Assembly (NCBI GenBank): GCA_032358255.1
Contig: JAULBX010028991.1
Coordinates: 1-24,777 of the forward strand
DNA: 24,777 nucleotides
Direction: 5' to 3'
Origin: Heterotrichella gracilis
Lineage: Eukaryota; Sar; Xanthophyceae; Tribonematales; Xanthonemataceae
Below, piece by piece: positions 1 through 7,904 of the stretch. The notes below the pieces were generated by a model, which worked only from the letters and a program-made list of their open reading frames with translations, was not told the origin of the DNA and searched no databases. Every line of letters begins with the position of its first letter. Position 1 is the first letter of the stretch. Both the position numbers and the translations under genes were made by a program.

Positions 1-779
1 TCATTGATGATCTGAGACGTCTATCTGCAGTAGTACTCACAGCTGGAAAATTGCATATCATATACATTGGGTGTTGCTATATACTATATAGCCTAGGAGG
101 CTCCTCATGCCAGGTGGATCTCAGCCCAGCCTGGTCTACATGTACATGAATGACAAACTCCCGGAGGCCGCCTTTGCACCGTGCACGCGACGTCCCCTAC
201 CTTTCCTTTTGAAAGTTTTCAGGCGTGCATCAAGGCAGCTGAACTGACAGTTAATTTCTGCATGGTCACCGGACTGGGCAACGAATGCGCTCAGGCTTGT
301 CCAAGCCTGCGCCAATGGCACAGGCGCCGCCTTGCCCAGTGGCGCTAAACCACCGACTTCAAACCCTTGCCGCCGGCGTAACCCTACACCCTGCAAAACT
401 TGCCTGATAGGGCCAATGCGTAACCTGTGTAGTACAAAACTGTACGTGGTTTGGGTAACCACGGTGTAGGGTTTTAGTGACCAAAACCCTAAGGGCTTGG
501 CTCATGCGTGACCTACACAAAACCCTATACCAAAACCCTTGCTTCGAGCGCTCCACCATTCAACAATTTGTGCCAACACGGGAACTCGTATTTTAAAGCT
601 GTGTTAAGTGGTGTGGGATCCTGCACGGGCTTGCTGCTTGCTGCATTTCAAACTTAGGAATTATTATAAGGGTTTAGGGGTAACGAGTGCGTGATGCCGT
701 GTAGACCTGCAGGGCGATGTCTGCCTTCAGGTGGTGTCCCACAAGTGAATTTGGGGATGTCATTGCAAAGTCATTGTTG
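1..779. other. Intergenic stretch downstream of the ankyrin gene
   Basis: I see no convincing gene here. Between about 360 and 560 the sequence carries several degenerate telomere-like motifs (aaaccct, gggtttt) in both orientations. The open frames on the minus strand at 136-462 and 359-559 have no recognisable domain and no splice logic. The segment from 779 downward would contain the 3' untranslated region of the ankyrin gene, but I found no TGTAA signal on the minus strand in it. Confidence 0.6.
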
Positions 780-798
780 CTACGCTTTTCTTGGTGGT

Positions 799-833
<35 letters not shown>

Positions 834-3800
834 TGGCGGCGGTGGTGGTGGCGGTGGTGGCGGTGGTGGCGGCACTGCATCTGGTTGTGCTGCTGAAAGT
901 GGTGGTTGGGTCACTGCTAGGTTGATGGTATCTAATTCTACTGCTGTGTCAAATGTCTTTTTGCAAGTCCCCGTCTCCCACGCGGCAGCATCCCCGGGGT
1001 TGTTGGGCTTGGGGACCAGATCCAGAACACTTTGACCCTCCTTGGTCCTCGCATTTATGTCCCCCCCCTTGGCCACCAGGTACCGCAGCGAGGGGGCTGC
1101 TCCAAAGAATGTGAGAGGGTAGGAGGTGTCGAATGCCAGGGGGTTGTGGGGACAGGGCTGGGGATCGGGGGACCCCTCCTGCATGTGGGGATGGAATGTT
1201 AAGGCAAATCAAAGTGTATGCGCAATGCATTTGATTTGCAAGTATAGCCCGCTATTCAGGCACGCGCGCGGCGATGGGGGAACCTGTACTAGAATAAATT
1301 GTGGATACGTTTTCTACTGCATCACGCAGTAGCCCAGTGACTGTGCATTGCATGCTTCCATCCATTACACACATGTACCGCACCTGCACGCAGAAATCCT
1401 TTGAGCAGCCGCAGTCGTCGCAGCTGAGCTGGAAGTCGCAGCGGGCAGCAGAGTGCAGGGATGTGTACCCCCTTGAGTCCACCTGGTTCACCTTGGCCCC
1501 AGCCTTGACCAGGTCTGGAAGCAACCCGTGTCGGTTCCCGTCGTAAGCCTGGATTTAAAAAGAAACCACATGATAAATAGTATATGACATAGAGAAAGGT
1601 TAGATAGTAATGCTGATATCGCATTCATCAGATCAGGCTGCAAACAATGGCGGTTCTTGTCGTATGCCCCTTATACGACGGGAATTTTGGAGGCGCTACC
1701 TGGATTTTGAAGCAACTATGGGTTTTAAATGCATGTATTGCAATAGGAATGGTGCAGATAGCAATGAAATAGATTGCATTAACCATGGTCTGCAGGCCAG
1801 GCAGCAAGACGGTTCCCGTCGTAGGCCTGCATTCCGAAACAAGGTGCTATATAAAGTAAAACAAATGCTATACAATGTAATTGCAAGTGACAATGACAAC
1901 ATCGCATTGACCTGGTCCTTTCCCACATGCATTGACCTGGTATAACAACGTCTTGCATAATTAAAATTTTGTACATTTTGTTTAATTCCATTCCCACCAT
2001 TCCACCTGCAACTTTACCCCCGACATTACCCTCCTTTCCTGAGCAAGGCCCCCACCTCAAAATGGAGGACTGTGTAACGTGGTTTGCCCCCATAGCTCCA
2101 GGGTACGTTAGGGTCTGCCCCCGCAGCCAGTATGGCCTTGACTATGTCCACAAAACCCTAGCACATACCCTAGACCACAGATCTTAGACCAGTCCTACAC
2201 GTGCTCTCCCCTTCACAAGTCGATCGGCAACTAAACCCCTTATTAGTAATTACTAATAATTACCATAACTTACTTACAAGACCCTTACCTCGAAATGCAG
2301 CACTGTGTATTCTGGTTCGCCCCCTTAGCTCCAGGGTATGCTAGGGTCTGCCCCCGCAGCCGGCAGGGCCTTGACCGTGTCAACAAAACCCTAGCTACAA
2401 ACCCTGAACCATACCCTGGATACTACATGGTGCTCCCTCTTACATCATTCAACCTACTGGATACCAGCATTGCGATAATCTCCCTGCCATTACCTCAAAA
2501 TGCAGCACTGTGTATTCTGGTTCGCCCCCGTAGCTCCAGGGTATGGTGGGGTCTGCACCGGCAGCCAGCAGGGCCTTGACTGTATCCACAAAGGCGGGGT
2601 CGCAGGGGTGCCAGTACACGGAGAAGCCCTCGAACGCCTCATGGAGCGCGGTTTTGCCGCCAGCGTTGCGCGCGTTGGGGTCCGCCTTAAGGGTCCCTGC
2701 AATCGTTTGCGAGTGGTTGGTCTTTTCGTGGTGCAAGGTTAAAATTTCAGCCCCCCACGTCAGCACAGCTGCCTGTGGCACGCCCTGTGTTTTGCAGTTC
2801 AATGTGTGTCTCAATGTACCCTTCTAGGGTTGCAGGGTTTATGGTCCATGGCTTGGCCCAGTCTTAATGTCTAGTTTCCTAGGGTTTAGGGTTCAGTCCC
2901 CACCTGTGAGGTAGCTCACCACCTGTGCCTGCCACGTCAGCGCAGCAGCCTGCAGCACGCTCAAGCACTCATCCACAGCGCCTGACAGCCGGGAGCAAGT
3001 CTGGGAGTCGCAGGGGGCGGTGTCGGGCACGTAGTATGCAGACAGGGCATCAGACACCGCCTGCCAGGGTGAGGAATATGTGGAAGTGAGTGAAGGGAGG
3101 AGAGGGTGGGGGTTAGGGAGATCGATAATGTGGAGCAAGGCAAGCTAGGAAGGCGACAATATCGAGGGTTGTGGGAAGCAATTGATGCTGGCATTTATGA
3201 GCATATCTGGGAGTGGCAGGGGTCGGTGTCGGGTATGTAGCATGCAGACAGGGCATCAGACATCGCCTGCCAAAGGGGGGAGGAATACATGGGAATGAGT
3301 GCACAGAGGGGGTGGGAGGGGGGCGGGTTAGGGGGATCCATGTGGATGGGAAAAGGCAAGCATGGAAGGTGACACATTGGGGGAGCTGTGGAACGCTGTG
3401 CAACATAACCTCCGTGCTGCAAATGGGATCCCGAAGGCCTGAATGGCGGTTGAATGTGCTTTCTGAAAGCAACCCCGCCATCTCGCACAAAGCGTTGAGG
3501 GACACGCGTTACAAACACAGATATACGTATACTGACAAGGATGCAATCGCTTGAAGGGTCACCCCACTACCATCACCGCCACCGCCACCACCAAAACCAC
3601 CACCGCCACCACCGCCGCCACCACCGCCGCCACCGCCACAACCCACCTTCTCTCCCCCCGAAGCCTGCAGCGCCCCCACCGCCGCCTGCAGCGCCGTCAA
3701 ATCCCCCTCCGCAGCCAACAGGTGGAGGTCGGAGGTGCCACCGGTGGGTGTGGGGGGTGCGGCACTGGCATGCACTCCCCCTGGTCCTGCCTGGCACCCC

Positions 3801-3844
3801 ACATGGCCCACCACCGCCAAGAGGACCACACAGGCGACCAGCAT
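780..3844 (-). CDS. Secreted ankyrin-repeat protein, five exons, 373 aa
   Basis: Inferred exons are 3844..3647, 3060..2904, 2696..2494, 1548..1384 and 1178..780 (stop codon at 782..780). All introns are GT-AG, phases match at every junction (0, 1, 0, 0) and the total is 374 codons. Residues 1-18 form a signal peptide (MLVACVVLLAVVGHVGCQA). Ankyrin motifs follow: TSDLHLLAAEGDL in exon 1, TALHEAF and ALLAAGADP in exon 3, GYTSLHSAAR in exon 4 and YLVAKGGDINARTKEGQS in exon 5. Exon 3 ends in YTVLHFE and joins AYDGNRHGLLPDLVKAG of exon 4, which completes a repeat. Several cysteines (CDDCGCSKDFC) fit a secreted protein. The C terminus is a run of about 27 prolines from a GGT/GGC microsatellite, then RKA and stop. 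Ankyrin repeats bind proteins; the partner is unknown. A further exon near 3400-3500 is possible but not needed for the frame. Introns hold ghost copies of exons 2, 3 and 4. Confidence 0.75.
793..872. repeat. GGT/GGC triplet microsatellite encoding poly-Pro
   Basis: This is an almost pure (GGT/GGC)n tract on the plus strand. Read on the minus strand it is the poly-proline end of the secreted ankyrin protein. Its length is likely to vary between strains, which would change the C-terminal tail without shifting the frame. Confidence 0.85.
1631..1829 (-). pseudogene. Two ghost copies of the head of ankyrin exon 4
   Basis: Two degenerate copies of the start of ankyrin exon 4 lie in intron 3, upstream of the true exon at 1548. 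The copy at 1631-1668 reads AYDKNRHCLQPDL on the minus strand, against AYDGNRHGLLPDL in the true exon. The copy at about 1786-1829 keeps an acceptor-like tgcag followed by AYDGNRLAAWPADHG, then a stop. They look like remains of tandem duplication and are not needed for the gene model. Confidence 0.7.
2056..2388 (-). pseudogene. Two ghost copies of the tail of ankyrin exon 3
   Basis: The true exon 3 ends at 2494 with a DTVKALLAAGADP...YTVLHFE tail and a GTAATG donor. The copy at 2289-2388 has the same tail and a GTAAGG donor but a stop codon inside (WS*GGEPE). The copy at 2056-2155 is open (DIVKAILAAGADPNVPWS) and has a GTGGGG donor, but lacks the 5' half and an obvious acceptor. Both lie downstream of the true exon. 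The open copy could be a rarely used alternative exon. Confidence 0.75.
2735..2795 (-). pseudogene. Ghost copy of the tail of ankyrin exon 2
   Basis: On the minus strand this intron 2 segment reads QAAVLTWGAEILTL, which aligns with QAAALTWQAQVVSYL at the end of exon 2 (3060..2904). Similarity is also visible at the nucleotide level (gctgcgctgacgtgg against gctgtgctgacgtgg). It lies downstream of the exon it copies. Confidence 0.5.
3195..3266 (-). pseudogene. Ghost copy of ankyrin exon 2 with premature stop
   Basis: After an acceptor-like ttggcag this reads AMSDALSACYIPDTDPC and then HSQICS and a stop. The true exon 2 reads AVSDALSAYYVPDTAPC and continues without a stop. The copy lies upstream of the true exon inside intron 1. 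Inclusion would truncate the protein, so it is best treated as a pseudo-exon. Confidence 0.7.
3568..3645. repeat. CCA/CCG triplet microsatellite at an intron 5' end
   Basis: This (CCA/CCG)-rich tract lies in intron 1 of the ankyrin gene directly after the exon 1 donor (gag aag|gtgggt). The frame stays open through it as poly-glycine, so a retained intron would add a glycine run before stopping near 3511. Confidence 0.75.
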
Positions 3845-4244
3845 TGCGTGGTGTCGTGGCGATGGCGGTGCTGTGATAGCTGTGACGGCGGTATCACCGT
3901 GGTGGGGGTGGTACTACTGTAGGCTGCTGCTGAGCCACGCAGGCTGTGTTGAGGTCTTCTCGGGGAAGGGGGCCGCTGCCTGGGTGTGGGGGGGGGGAAT
4001 GTGACTGAGGTAAGTGAAGTTGCAAGTGCCCGCATGGTTGTGAAGGAAGGGAGTGGGGTGCGGTGGCAAGGGGCGTGCACTTGCTCCCTGGCACACCGCG
4101 TCAGTATGTAATTCCTAAACCCTAAACCCTACTAAACCCTACTGAACCCTAACCCCTGCCTCGTCGGGGCCATAGGCTATGGCATAGGAGCCTGACACCT
4201 CTGGCATCCGTAGACCAGGTCGCAAAACAAAGTGCTAGAGCTGC
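3845..4244. other. Upstream region of the ankyrin gene with telomere-like repeats
   Basis: This lies upstream of the ankyrin start codon on the minus strand and should include its promoter and 5' untranslated region. I see no certain core promoter motif. At 4108-4150 there is a short degenerate telomere-like tract of about five ccctaaa/ccctact units. No gene is evident. Confidence 0.5.
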
Positions 4245-4324
4245 TGCAACTGTGTGCTCAACAGGCCAAGTTCACTGCCCAATCTGTTGGCCAGTGCACT
4301 CGGCCTATCGAGCACACAGTTGCA
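4245..4324. repeat. Inverted repeat, 15-bp perfect outer arms
   Basis: The arms tgcaactgtgtgctc (4245-4259) and gagcacacagttgca (4310-4324) are perfect reverse complements. Inside, aggcc/ggcct and a segment around cactgcc/ggccagtg also pair imperfectly, giving a likely 80-nt stem-loop. A separate small palindrome (tgtgtacatatgtgtacac) follows at about 4348-4366. It could be a small non-autonomous element or an RNA hairpin. Confidence 0.6.
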
Positions 4325-4917
4325 CCTCACTTGAACCAGTACACAGGTGTGTACATATGTGTACACTTCAAGGGGTGAGCAGTGGTGGGGCAGGGCTGTA
4401 AAATGCCACCAGACCGACACGTGCCAACTTGTCACCAAGTCAGTCAGACACAAGATGGCGCTGCCTGGTCAACCGCAGGTGCCACAGGTGCCACAGGTGC
4501 CACAGCACGAAACTGCGCACGTGCAGCACGAAACCTTCTGGAAATGGGTGCAAGCTCACGCTACTGGCATGGTACGACGACGGTCAGGTCACCTACTGGA
4601 AGTACAGGGTGCGTGGATGCGTAGTAGATAGGCTTTCGTACCAGTGCAGTTTCGTGACATCCTCACCTCCTCACCTTTGCTGCTGACTTGAAGCCAGTAA
4701 GCAGACCCAGAAGCCGGTTCTCGCGACGGCAAAGCCCGAATGACACTTCTAAACCCGTTTTCCACCTATGAAGAGAACTTTGTAATGCATGCATGCACGT
4801 GACAACTTGCACCCCACTCTCCTTTGTGCGTCAACAGACTAGCCAAGTGGGTTAGGTTGGCTGGCTTGGTTGGTTGCCACATTTTCTGGTCTTACGGGCT
4901 TCTTGCTTTGAACTCTA

Positions 4918-4941
4918 GAGATAACAAAGCTTTGTTATCTC
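4918..4941. repeat. 24-bp perfect palindrome
   Basis: The half-site gagataacaaag is followed immediately by its exact reverse complement ctttgttatctc, with no spacer. Such a sequence could form a cruciform or bind a dimeric factor, or be a remnant of a small inverted-repeat element. No neighbour suggests which. Confidence 0.8.
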
Positions 4942-4984
4942 AAAAATGATGTGAAGATAAATAAAATAGAATACAACGTCATTT

Positions 4985-5190
4985 GTCAGGCAAAGCGCAG
5001 TCATTGGCACTGCCACGGCGGCAAACCCGATGCCACCTTGCACGACGTGCCTTATTGTGACCTACTGCCGGCACCTCCGTCTCAGTGGGCCACCAGTGGC
5101 CTTCCAGGTGTGATCTTCACCACTGGCCTTTCAAATGTATATGCTTTTTTTTGGCTATCACTGGCCTTTCGGGAGTGACAGCATAAGGGG
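4985..5190. repeat. Diverged repeat shared with 7630-7870
   Basis: Stretches such as gtcattggca, ccttgcacgacgtgccttat and ttattgtgacc recur in the same order at 7630-7720 (gtcattggca, gcttgcacagcgtgcttta, ttattgtgaccc). Both copies lie on the 3' side of an array member: remnant E here and gene B there. That fits a duplication unit that included the 3' flank. Confidence 0.6.
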
Positions 5191-5392
5191 GCGTAGCCCG
5201 AACCGGTGGCTCGTGCTTTAGGGTAACCTTTCAAAGTTCTTCAACTTCATAACCCCTCCTGCACCCCTGCCACCGACTTTCCTTGACTCTGCCTACCCGT
5301 TTACCACCCCATGCCCGCCCCACCCCCTCCTCCCACGCCCACCCCCCTCCGCCACTCTTCCTCCCCCTGACCCAACACACACGCCAGTCACA

Positions 5393-5880
5393 AAATCAAA
5401 GGAAATTTCTGTAATCACCAGGGTCCTTAGGGTCCGCAGCACTGACTCAGTGGGTCCTTCTGTCGCAACGCTCTCATAGGTCTCGCTCTGATAGGTCCCG
5501 TGTGGAGGATGTCAGATGCCTTGGTACCCAATGTCAGAGGTGGAAAACCTGCGATTGCAACCAGGGTTGGTTGAGCAGAAGTTTTCTAAACATATGTTTT
5601 AAATACACAAGCTCAGGATGAGCTGGTGGCCTTAAGACAACATGCAGATGGGTACCAACACTGGTGTACCCTAAACCATGTCGGCCAAACCCTAGTCCAC
5701 GAGTGCGCCAACGAAGACCTGGAAATGGATTACATAACGTTTAAAAACAGGGTTGTTCATAACACGCAAGTTAAAAATTGCAAGGTTTCGTCAGAGAGAA
5801 CTGTGCCACTCACTTGTCTATGATGAAGTGGAGTTATGGGGCTCCGTCGCTACAGGGCTCATTGAAACCCGTCCCCTGCT
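5393..5880 (-). pseudogene. Remnant E of the two-domain secreted protein family
   Basis: Two exons of the array family survive in decayed form. The segment 5880..5814 matches the second half of exon 7 (a CSDG core, then IIDK and a GTGAGT donor) but has a frame break. The segment 5548..5393 matches exon 8 (FSTSDIGYQ at its start, FDFVTG at its end, after a gcag acceptor) but has a stop codon after GYQGI. The intron between them also aligns with the gene B intron. No exon 9 follows. It is closest to gene B and appears to be an old tandem copy. Confidence 0.7.
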
Positions 5881-6433
5881 GGCTTTTGGCAGTGCGTGCA
5901 CAGCATTGGCACCGCAGTCTGTGCCATAGCCACAAGCGGTCCCCCGGGGCTCAGGCCCTTCGGGTCACCCACCACCAGCAACTGCATTGACGGCGGTGGG
6001 GAAGCCTCCCCCGGGATGGCCCGCCGCAGCTTCCATGCATATGCCCAGTCAGGTGCTGCACAGTTGCAGGGCAGACCCAAAAGTGTGAACTCCACATGCC
6101 ACCACATTAAGATTGCCCAGCGCTAGTCTGAGTTCCACGCAGTTGAGGTCTTCTTGGAAGTTATGCAGGTGCAATATGAGACTTGTGCCCACCACAGTGT
6201 GCAGCTGGCTAGAATTAGGCAAGCTGCCGGTTCTAGGAGCTGACTCAGTGTCCGCTGCACATGCTGACAAGCGTGCCCTGCCTAGTCGCCAGCTGCCATG
6301 GCCAGTTGGGCTGACAGCTTTTGATAGTACATGTCATTAAAGCTACAGGTGCTGTACCGTCTCTCTTGCCAAGCTTGACTTGATGGAGACCTTCCAGCTT
6401 GGAGGAGTCCTCTGCCACAACGTCATGATGTCC
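5881..6433. other. Region with possible unassigned minus-strand exons
   Basis: Minus-strand open segments at about 6230-6060 (LHTVVGTSLILHLHNF, then a hydrophobic stretch) and about 6060-5862 (LRRAIPGEASPPPSMQLLVV) have GC-rich codons and could be exons of an unknown gene. I could not link them with consistent splice phases and recognise no domain. They may be upstream exons of remnant E or unrelated. Confidence 0.25.
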
Positions 6434-6509
6434 GTCGACTGTAAGTGTAGCTGTAAGGACTACTGGGGGACTTCAGTCGACTGTAAGTGTAGCTGTAAGG
6501 ACTACTGGG
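6434..6509. repeat. 42-bp tandem repeat, about two copies
   Basis: A 34-bp core (gtcgactgtaagtgtagctg and the following 14 bases) occurs at 6434-6467 and again at 6476-6509, a period of 42 bp. The stop codon of the small membrane protein gene lies inside the second copy. Each copy has two gtaag/tgtaa motifs on the plus strand. Confidence 0.85.
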
Positions 6510-7080
6510 CCTCCTTTTGCAGGCTGCACTTGAAAGTGAAAGTCTTGCCGGGGTGAGGAGGGAGGGCGCCGACCGTTGCCACCAGCCTACAGACCATACA
6601 AGCAGCGTCAAAACCACAGCCACGAAACCAACACAAAGAACACGGGTTACTTACGTCCTTGATTCCAGTACTTCAGCTACATCCTCGAGGGTTTCGCGGA
6701 CCACAGCCCGGCGGTTTATCATATTTTGACGCCTGGCTTTCGTCAGGTGCTGAGCTTCCTTGGCGAAGTGCACAGCTTCAACTGCCAGAAATACCACTGC
6801 AACTGCGGCTGCTGATCCTGCCAGGAGAAACGTGCACGTAGCTACATCCCTGAAGGTTTCCAGGCGAGACCAAAGCCTGGCAGGCACTGCAAGGGCAGGG
6901 GCCATGTTAGCGGGCCTCGTAAGGGGATTTGTGGAAAATTCTCATATGAGAAGAACAGTATTCTGCAGTACCTTTCGGGATGGAGTTGCTAGGGCCCTGG
7001 TTTTCTGTATCGCTTGCAATTGGTTCGGCCACTCCTGCATTGGCATTATTCCTAGCCATATTGGCTTCGCCCCTAGCCAT
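6502..7080 (-). CDS. Small single-pass membrane protein, three exons, 141 aa
   Basis: Exons are 7080..6972, 6886..6655 and 6586..6502 (stop 6504..6502). All splice sites are canonical: donors gaaag|gtactg and aggac|gtaagt, acceptors cttgcag and ctgtag. Phases agree (1, then 2) and the total is 142 codons. The first ATG (7080) starts MARGEANMARNNANAG, a short soluble head. A hydrophobic segment follows at about residues 50-72 (CTFLLAGSAAAVAVVFLAVEA), then a charged, probably helical stretch (HFAKEAQHLTKARRQNMINR...VRETLEDVAEVLES) and a short tail ending in SLQKEAQ. I do not recognise the family. An alternative is a two-exon form starting at the ATG at 6905. Transcript evidence is lacking, so confidence is moderate. 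Confidence 0.5.
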
Positions 7081-7904
7081 CTTTGCCGCTGTACTGAACA
7101 CCACAGTCCAATGTCTACTAAGAAGAGTGCTTGCAGGATGTTGTATCGATTGGAGTGCCCGTCATAGACATTACATTATGCAGATGCATGCATGCATCAA
7201 TGTAATATTCGAGCAACGTGGACACGGACAGAGTGTAATGAGGCCATAAACGGTTTGAACAGTTGGTGACACTGCGTATGCTGAGGTGCCATTGTTGAAG
7301 TAGCAGGAAGTCTTCCTGGAAGACGGGGCATGGGGTTTAAAGACCAAAGCTTTGCAAGCCATATTAAATGGAATTTCCTAGAAAAAGACCCGGTCTGGCA
7401 GAGATTTCGAAAAAAAGAATATAACAGTTGTTCTCACTATTGCTATTATCATAACCCTCTAAGCTACAACATTTCTTTCCTGCTATGTACAAAGAAAGAA
7501 ATTTTTCATTCAAGGAGAAGCACAGTTAAGCTGAGTCATGAGGCCACTGGCTTGCACCCATTTTTGTTGATACATATATATACTATTTTTTTGTCAGCCT
7601 ATCTGCCAGCTCAATTGCTGCTGCTGACAATCATTGGCAAGTCATTGGCAGTACCGCGGCGCCAAATATAATACCAGCTTGCACAGCGTGCTTTATTGTG
7701 ACCCACTGCCAGCGCCACCGCCACGGTGCCACCGGTGGTCTACAAAGTATGATCATCATCTGAAATGGTCAAATGCGATTTATTGCCCATCCAGGTGTGA
7801 CCAGCATCTGATGGTCGGATGCGATTCCAGTGGCCTCCGAGGTGTGATCATCAATTACTGGGCCTTGCAGCTGTGATCATCACGCCATGCAATCGTGTCA
7901 AGGC
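7081..7904. other. Intergenic region: 3' flank of gene B and AT-rich spacer
   Basis: Downstream of the gene B stop (7905) the segment 7630-7870 holds an irregular repeat (gtgtgatcatca, aggtgtgaccagcatctgat) and the sequence shared with 4985-5190. From about 7330 to 7620 the DNA is AT-rich, and the 113-aa plus-strand frame at 7330-7671 looks like chance. I found no TGTAA signal for gene B within 300 bp of its stop. Confidence 0.5.

Larger units (their letters stand above)
4325..5392. other. Intergenic stretch with short repeats
   Basis: No gene is supported. The segment contains three caggtgcca units (about 4476-4504), a 24-bp palindrome (4918-4941) and, at about 4985-5190, a diverged copy of the sequence found at 7630-7870 downstream of gene B. 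The open frames at 4347-4631 and 4429-4686 show no recognisable domain. Confidence 0.5.

Noticed and set aside
3400..3505. Extra ankyrin exon reading SLNALCEMAGLLSESTFN on the minus strand
   Set aside because: Exons 1 and 2 already join in phase 0 without it, no good acceptor precedes it and it does not look like an ankyrin motif.
7330..7671. 113-aa plus-strand frame in AT-rich DNA
   Set aside because: No domain, AT-rich composition and overlap with the repeat downstream of gene B; most likely chance.
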